A stretch of DNA of 35,415 nucleotides from Oscillospiraceae bacterium (lineage in GTDB: Bacteria; Bacillota; Clostridia; Oscillospirales; Oscillospiraceae). The stretch lies in contig SVMM01000026.1 of NCBI GenBank assembly GCA_015067435.1, positions 1 through 35,415 on the forward strand. Direction: 5' to 3'. Below, piece by piece: positions 31,004-35,415 of this stretch. Under the pieces are notes generated by a model. It saw only the letters and a program-made list of their open reading frames with translations, did not search any database and had not been told where the DNA came from. Every line of letters begins with the position of its first letter. The first letter of the stretch is position 1. The position numbers were made by a program, and so were the translations under genes.

Positions 31004-34000
31004 TGCGATACCTCCGATTGTGTTGATGAAAGGATCGGACCGACCTGATCCCAGTCAAAGCTGTCCACCGCCCGCCGCACGCGCTCGACACGCGCGCGCT
31101 CGTCCTCCGGCAGGCGGAAGCCGTCCAGATAACCCAGAACATACGCCGCGCCGTCGGAGTCGAAGCCGGCCGCGAACTCGCGCAGGCTGTCGTACGCCTC
31201 GCGCAGCTTTTCGGGCGTGATCTCCGGCTTGCCGTCCGCGTCCGCGGCATCCCCGGCGGGGGCGTAGAGCGGCGCGAGCGCCGCGCCGAGTGCGCGGAAG
31301 CGAGTCAGCAGGCCGCCAAGCTCCGCGCCCAGCGTCTGCGTGTCGCCCGCCTTGCCCGCCATCTCCAGCTTTTCGGCGAGCGCACCCAGCTCCTCCGCGC
31401 CGACGGCGCGGGACGTGCTCTTGAGCGCGTGTACCTTCACCGTCGTGTTCGCGGTGTCGCCCGCGCGCCAGAAGCCCTCGATCTCGTCCGCGGCGGCAGC
31501 GGCGTTCTTCCCGTAGACCGTCAGCGTTTCGAGGTAGGTTTCCTCCGTGCCGCAGTGGCGCAGGCCGGAGTCGATGTCCAGCTCGCCGATGCCGCGCAGC
31601 CAGTCGGGCAGCTCGACGTCCTGCGGTTCCGGTTCCGCCGCGGCGGGCGCGGACGCGTCCGGCACGGGTGCGTCCGGCACGGGCGGCGCGTCCTCCGTCG
31701 ACCACAGCCTGTCGCTGTTCTTCCACACGCGGATGTCCGCCGTGCGCTCGTTCATGCGGTAGTCCGTGTCCTCGTCGATCATCTGGAGGAACACCGCGGC
31801 GATCTCCGGGTCGAACTGCGTGCCGCTGCACCGGACGATCTCCGCGCGCACGACGCTCTGGGCCTTGGGCGTGGAGTAGGTGCGCGTCGAGGTCATGGCG
31901 TCGTAGGCGTCCGCAAGCCCGATGATGCGCGCCGGCTCCGGAATGTCGCGGCCCTTGAGGCCGTCGGGATAGCCGGTGCCGTCGAAGCGCTCGTGGTGCG
32001 AGCGCGCGCCGTAGGCCAGCTCCGGCATCTCGGAGATCTGGCTCAAAATCTCGCTGCCGATCACGGTGTGGCGCTGGATGAGAGCGAATTCCTCATCCGT
32101 CAGGCGGGTGGTCTTGTTGATGATCTCCTCGCTCACGCCGATCTTGCCCACGTCGTGCAGCAGTCCCATTTCGTAAATATGCACCTGTTCGCGCGCGCTC
32201 TTGCCCATGCGCCGCGCGATCTCCGCGCTGTACGCCGCCACGCGTTCGGAGTGGCCGTTGGTGTAGTGGTCCTTGGCGTCGACGGTCTTTGACAGTGCGA
32301 GCATCATCTCCTTGGTCAGGCGCTGCGCGCGGCGGCTCTGCCGCCGAACCTCGCTTTGCAGGCTGCGCTGGAGCCGGTCGAGCGCGATGACGCGCCGCGT
32401 GCGCTGCAACAGCACCTCCGGTACGAAGGGCTTGCGCACGAAGTCCGCCGCGCCGCGGCGGAAGCAGGTGATCTCGGTCTCCTCGTCGCCGTCGCCCGTG
32501 AGGAAGATCACGGGGATGCTGCCCGTCGCGCTGTCGCGCCGCAGGGCGGCGAGCACGTCGAAGCCGGTCATGGCGCCGAGGTTGATGTCCAGCAGGATGA
32601 GGTCGGGGCGCAGCCGCTGCGCCTCCTGTGCAGCCGCCGCGCCGTCCTGGCAGGCTTCCACGCGGCAGATCTTACCGAGGATGCTCCCCGCGAGGGACGT
32701 GATGAGCGCGTCGTCGTCCACAATAAGCACCAGCGGCTTTTCGGCGGACACGGGCGCCGCGGGTGCCGCGGGCGCGGGCGCCTCCGGCTCGTGGACCTTC
32801 TCCGGCGGGAGGCAGCGAATGAGCAGTTCCTCCAGCGCCGCGCCGTCCACGGGCTTGGGGAGGTAGTCGTCGAAGCCCACCTCAAGATACCGCTCGCGCG
32901 AGCCCGTGACCGCGTTGGCGGTCAGCGCGACGCAGACGCTCTCCGCTGTGCCGGGCAGCTCGCGCAGGCGCCGCAGCGTCTCGACGCCGTCCATACCCGG
33001 CATCATGTGGTCGATGAAGATCACGTCGTAGCGCTCGCCCGCCGCCTTTTGAAGCGCCTCCGGCCCGGATTCCGCCGTGTCCACGCGCACCTGCGTCTTC
33101 TTGAGCAGACCCTGCACGACGGTCAGGTTCACGGGCGTGTCGTCCACCACCAGCACGCGCGCCTCCGGCGCGTGGAAGCGCTCGCGGTACGCCTTGCGCT
33201 GCGCGGCGGCGGTCTCAAAGCGGCCGGAGAATTTGCCGATGGGCGTCCAGCGCACGACCGGCTGCTCCACCGCGAAGGAGAAGGTCGAGCCTTCGCCGTA
33301 GACGCTCTCCACCTCCAGTTCGCTGCCCATGAGACCGAGGAGCCGGCGCGTGATGCTCATGCCCAGCCCCGTGCCCTCGATAGCGCGGTTGCGCGCCTCC
33401 TCGATGCGGGCGAAGGGGGCGAAGAGGGTATTCATGTTCTCGTGCTTGATGCCGATGCCCGTGTCGACGACGCGGAAGCGCAGGGATATCTTGTCGTCGG
33501 AGAGCTTTTCAAAGCCGACGTCCAGCGTCACCGAGCCCTTTTCCGTATACTTCACGGCGTTTGTCAGCAGGTTCAGCGCGCACTGGCGGATGCGGATCTC
33601 GTCGCCGAGAAGCAGGTCGGGAATGTTCTCGTCCACCTGCACGGCGAAGTGCAGGCCCTTTTTCTCCGCGCGCTCGCGCACCATGTTCACAAGATCGTTG
33701 ACGACGGAGCTGAGGTCGTACTGCGCGGGGATGATCTCCAGCTTGCCCTCCTCGACCTTGGAGAAGTCCAGAATGTCGTTGACGAGCGAGAGCAGCGTCT
33801 TGCCCGCGCTCTGGATGTCCTCGGCGTAGGAGCGCGTCACCTTTTCGGCGCTCTCGCGCAGGATCATTTCGTTCATGCCGAGCACCGCGTTGATCGGCGT
33901 GCGAATCTCGTGGGACATGCTGGAGAGGAAGTTGGATTTCGCCTTGCTCGCCGCGTTGGCGCGCTCCGTCATCTCCAGAAGGTCGGACGAGGTGGCGTTG

Positions 34001-35253
34001 AGGAACGCCATGATGCGGTATTCCAGCGGCACAACGTAGTTTGAGCGCTCCGCGTCCTCGCGCAGGGCGTATTTGTCGAGCTGCGCCTCCCGCCGCTCCG
34101 GCTCGCCCTCGCGGATGCCGAAGGCGACCAGCGCGCTGTTGAGCTCGCCGCCCTGCCCATGGAAGCGGAACAGCTCGGAGCTGCCGTGCTGGAACGCCGT
34201 ATCGGACGCGACCTGCGAATAGTAGTTGATCTCATGCCGCTCCTGCTCTTTTAAGAAGATCAGGCGGTTCATGCAGATGAACAGCAGCATCCCCTGCGGC
34301 GCGAAAGCCAGACACTCTTCGGCGTCATCGTGGATCTGCGAGAGGATGCGCGTTTGCAGGCCGTAGGAGAAGCGGAACTGCTCGCCGGCGCGCATCGCCG
34401 CGCCGAAGTGAAGGCGCCCCTCCTCGTCGCACAGCAGCGGGACGCGCCCGACGGTCATGCCGTCGCGGTCGACGGCAAAGGGAAACTCGCAGATGTTGGG
34501 AACCTGGATCAGCGAGGGGATGCTCAGACCCAGATACTTCCGGTAGATATCCAGCGCGCTCTGCCCGTCGATCTCCGTGACGCAGAAGTCCCCGTCCGTG
34601 GCGGTGACGGTCATTGTCCGGCCCACGGGCGTCCAGCCGAAGTTTACGGTCGTGCGCACGGAGAGCCCGCTCCCGTGGAACAGCACGGCGAGGAGCGTGT
34701 CCTCGTAGACGCCGTCGCTGTCGAACACGAAGCACAGCGGGCGCTGCGGCTCCGCGGGATCGAGGCTCGCCGTCCCGCCGAAGATGGGGATATCCGCAGC
34801 GCCGCGATCCGCCTCGGCGAGCACCGTGTCCAGATTCCGCCCGAAAGCGGCGGCGAGCGTCAGCACACCCTTGCAGTTCTCCTGCGCGAGGATATCGCGG
34901 TTGAGCCGCCTGCCCAGCAGCGTGTCCGTATCGCCCTGTCCGGCGAGGCGGCGCAGCGTGAAGGCGGGATGCTCAAAGAAAAAGAAGCTGAACACCGCGC
35001 GCGGCGAATCATCCTGCTGCCCGAACGCGCCCAGCGTGTCGAAGTGCGTGACGCCGGCGACCTCCGCCTTGGGCAGCGCCGCGCACACCGCCTGCACGTG
35101 CCGCGCGAGCGCGTCCCTGTCCCACAGCTGGGCGAAGACGACCGCCAGCACCTGTGATGCGCCGCGGTACGCGTCCAGCGCGGCGACCTCGGAGAGCGCC
35201 CGTTCCAGCGAGCCGTCCGTAAAGTCGGTGATGTGATAGGTTTTCTGTATCAT
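31000..35253 (-). CDS. Hybrid histidine kinase: FIST-HisKA-HATPase-REC-REC-HD-GYP-HPt
   Basis: 1417 residues, no membrane segment. FIST_N and FIST_C (about 1-385; GWTPVGRTMTVT, IDGQSALDIYRKYLG) are a cytoplasmic small-ligand sensor. HisKA has FLSSMSHEIRTPINAVLG with His448; the ATPase domain (about 555-665) has NLLTNAVKY, DTGIGI and GTGLGMSI. REC1 (about 698-815) has Asp748 and REC2 (about 838-960) Asp889. The HD-GYP domain (about 990-1165) keeps LLHDVGKIG (H1033, D1034), HH, and HHERFDGTGYPDGLKG, so it should hydrolyse c-di-GMP. HPt (about 1225-1325) has His1275 in VHALKS. A helical tail follows. This puts sensing, phosphorelay and c-di-GMP hydrolysis in one chain. The ATG at 35253 has GGGGG upstream. 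It heads a five-gene run with the response regulator, FeoAB, a Cys-rich protein and a nucleotidase. Confidence 0.92.
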   Translation of the reverse strand: MIQKTYHITDFTDGSLERALSEVAALDAYRGASQVLAVVFAQLWDRDALARHVQAVCAALPKAEVAGVTHFDTLGAFGQQDDSPRAVFSFFFFEHPAFTLRRLAGQGDTDTLLGRRLNRDILAQENCKGVLTLAAAFGRNLDTVLAEADRGAADIPIFGGTASLDPAEPQRPLCFVFDSDGVYEDTLLAVLFHGSGLSVRTTVNFGWTPVGRTMTVTATDGDFCVTEIDGQSALDIYRKYLGLSIPSLIQVPNICEFPFAVDRDGMTVGRVPLLCDEEGRLHFGAAMRAGEQFRFSYGLQTRILSQIHDDAEECLAFAPQGMLLFICMNRLIFLKEQERHEINYYSQVASDTAFQHGSSELFRFHGQGGELNSALVAFGIREGEPERREAQLDKYALREDAERSNYVVPLEYRIMAFLNATSSDLLEMTERANAASKAKSNFLSSMSHEIRTPINAVLGMNEMILRESAEKVTRSYAEDIQSAGKTLLSLVNDILDFSKVEEGKLEIIPAQYDLSSVVNDLVNMVRERAEKKGLHFAVQVDENIPDLLLGDEIRIRQCALNLLTNAVKYTEKGSVTLDVGFEKLSDDKISLRFRVVDTGIGIKHENMNTLFAPFARIEEARNRAIEGTGLGMSITRRLLGLMGSELEVESVYGEGSTFSFAVEQPVVRWTPIGKFSGRFETAAAQRKAYRERFHAPEARVLVVDDTPVNLTVVQGLLKKTQVRVDTAESGPEALQKAAGERYDVIFIDHMMPGMDGVETLRRLRELPGTAESVCVALTANAVTGSRERYLEVGFDDYLPKPVDGAALEELLIRCLPPEKVHEPEAPAPAAPAAPVSAEKPLVLIVDDDALITSLAGSILGKICRVEACQDGAAAAQEAQRLRPDLILLDINLGAMTGFDVLAALRRDSATGSIPVIFLTGDGDEETEITCFRRGAADFVRKPFVPEVLLQRTRRVIALDRLQRSLQSEVRRQSRRAQRLTKEMMLALSKTVDAKDHYTNGHSERVAAYSAEIARRMGKSAREQVHIYEMGLLHDVGKIGVSEEIINKTTRLTDEEFALIQRHTVIGSEILSQISEMPELAYGARSHHERFDGTGYPDGLKGRDIPEPARIIGLADAYDAMTSTRTYSTPKAQSVVRAEIVRCSGTQFDPEIAAVFLQMIDEDTDYRMNERTADIRVWKNSDRLWSTEDAPPVPDAPVPDASAPAAAEPEPQDVELPDWLRGIGELDIDSGLRHCGTEETYLETLTVYGKNAAAAADEIEGFWRAGDTANTTVKVHALKSTSRAVGAEELGALAEKLEMAGKAGDTQTLGAELGGLLTRFRALGAALAPLYAPAGDAADADGKPEITPEKLREAYDSLREFAAGFDSDGAAYVLGYLDGFRLPEDERARVERVRRAVDSFDWDQVGPILSSTQSEVSQ

Positions 35254-35299
35254 GCATATGCCCCCGAAACGAATCGCGCCTCATTCTTACCCATAATAC

Positions 35300-35329
35300 T
35301 ATATAGCACAGGCGCGCCGCGCTTGTCAA
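35300..35329 (-). promoter_or_regulatory. Promoter of the kinase-feo operon
   Basis: A perfect -35 TTGACA (35329-35324), 18-base spacer and -10 TATATA (35305-35300), about 47 bases before the kinase ATG. Confidence 0.7.
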
Positions 35330-35379
35330 TGACGCGCGGTCCGTGTCAACTTGTTGTAGGACCTTTTTTCAGGAATATC

Positions 35380-35415
35380 TCAAAAGCGCCTGAGCGCGTT
35401 GAACAGCGGCGTTAC
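35380..35415 (-). CDS. Possible C-terminal end of a further minus-strand gene
   Basis: The last bases read on the minus strand as VTPLFNALRRF and a stop at 35380. Only 11 codons are visible, so this may be chance; nothing about function can be said. Confidence 0.25.
   Translation of the reverse strand, partial: VTPLFNALRRF

Overview
The window looks like a chromosomal segment of a GC-rich, endospore-forming member of the Clostridia. Oscillospiraceae or a close relative is my inference, not something the sequence proves. The grounds are a convincing spo0A and spoIVB pair, sigma-A-type promoters with strong Shine-Dalgarno sites, and Firmicutes-type families (OhrR, TSCPD/TIGR03905, FeoA-FeoB fusion with a Cys-rich partner, DUF212/YuiD). 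GC is high throughout, so many long antisense frames are open; I treated them as shadows. No gene-free stretch exceeds about 220 bases.

Left part (1-6.9 kb): the 3' end of an IS1182-like transposase; a tRNA-Asp/tRNA-Thr operon on the minus strand; an SGNH hydrolase plus MBOAT acyltransferase pair, probably for O-acetylation of an envelope polymer; then birA followed by two half-size chromate-family transporter genes separated by a strongly palindromic insert; and a uridine kinase whose promoter carries a candidate Spo0A box.

Middle (6.9-22.2 kb): a zinc-ribbon/one-TM/Ig-like surface protein behind a perfect 12-bp dyad; a two-gene minus-strand unit of an MMPL/RND exporter overlapping a 1651-residue GLUG/coiled-coil membrane protein; a CDF metal exporter that may have a leaderless mRNA; a DUF212 protein cotranscribed with a 973-residue EAL phosphodiesterase; and, divergently, a membrane diguanylate cyclase followed by a small membrane protein with eight hexapeptide repeats.

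Right part (22.2-35.4 kb), all minus strand: a cytidylate-kinase-like gene; spo0A with three exact 0A boxes just upstream of its promoter; an OhrR-type regulator behind a TSCPD gene with a palindromic operator on a near-consensus promoter; spoIVB; then a five-gene run, mostly overlapping, of FIST/histidine kinase/REC/REC/HD-GYP/HPt - response regulator - FeoAB - FeoB-associated Cys-rich protein - metallophosphatase/5'-nucleotidase.

Together the region is dense in c-di-GMP turnover (one GGDEF, one EAL with a degenerate GGDEF, one HD-GYP) next to the sporulation master regulator. The most novel-looking assemblies are the kinase-to-ferrous-iron operon and the GLUG/MMPL pair.
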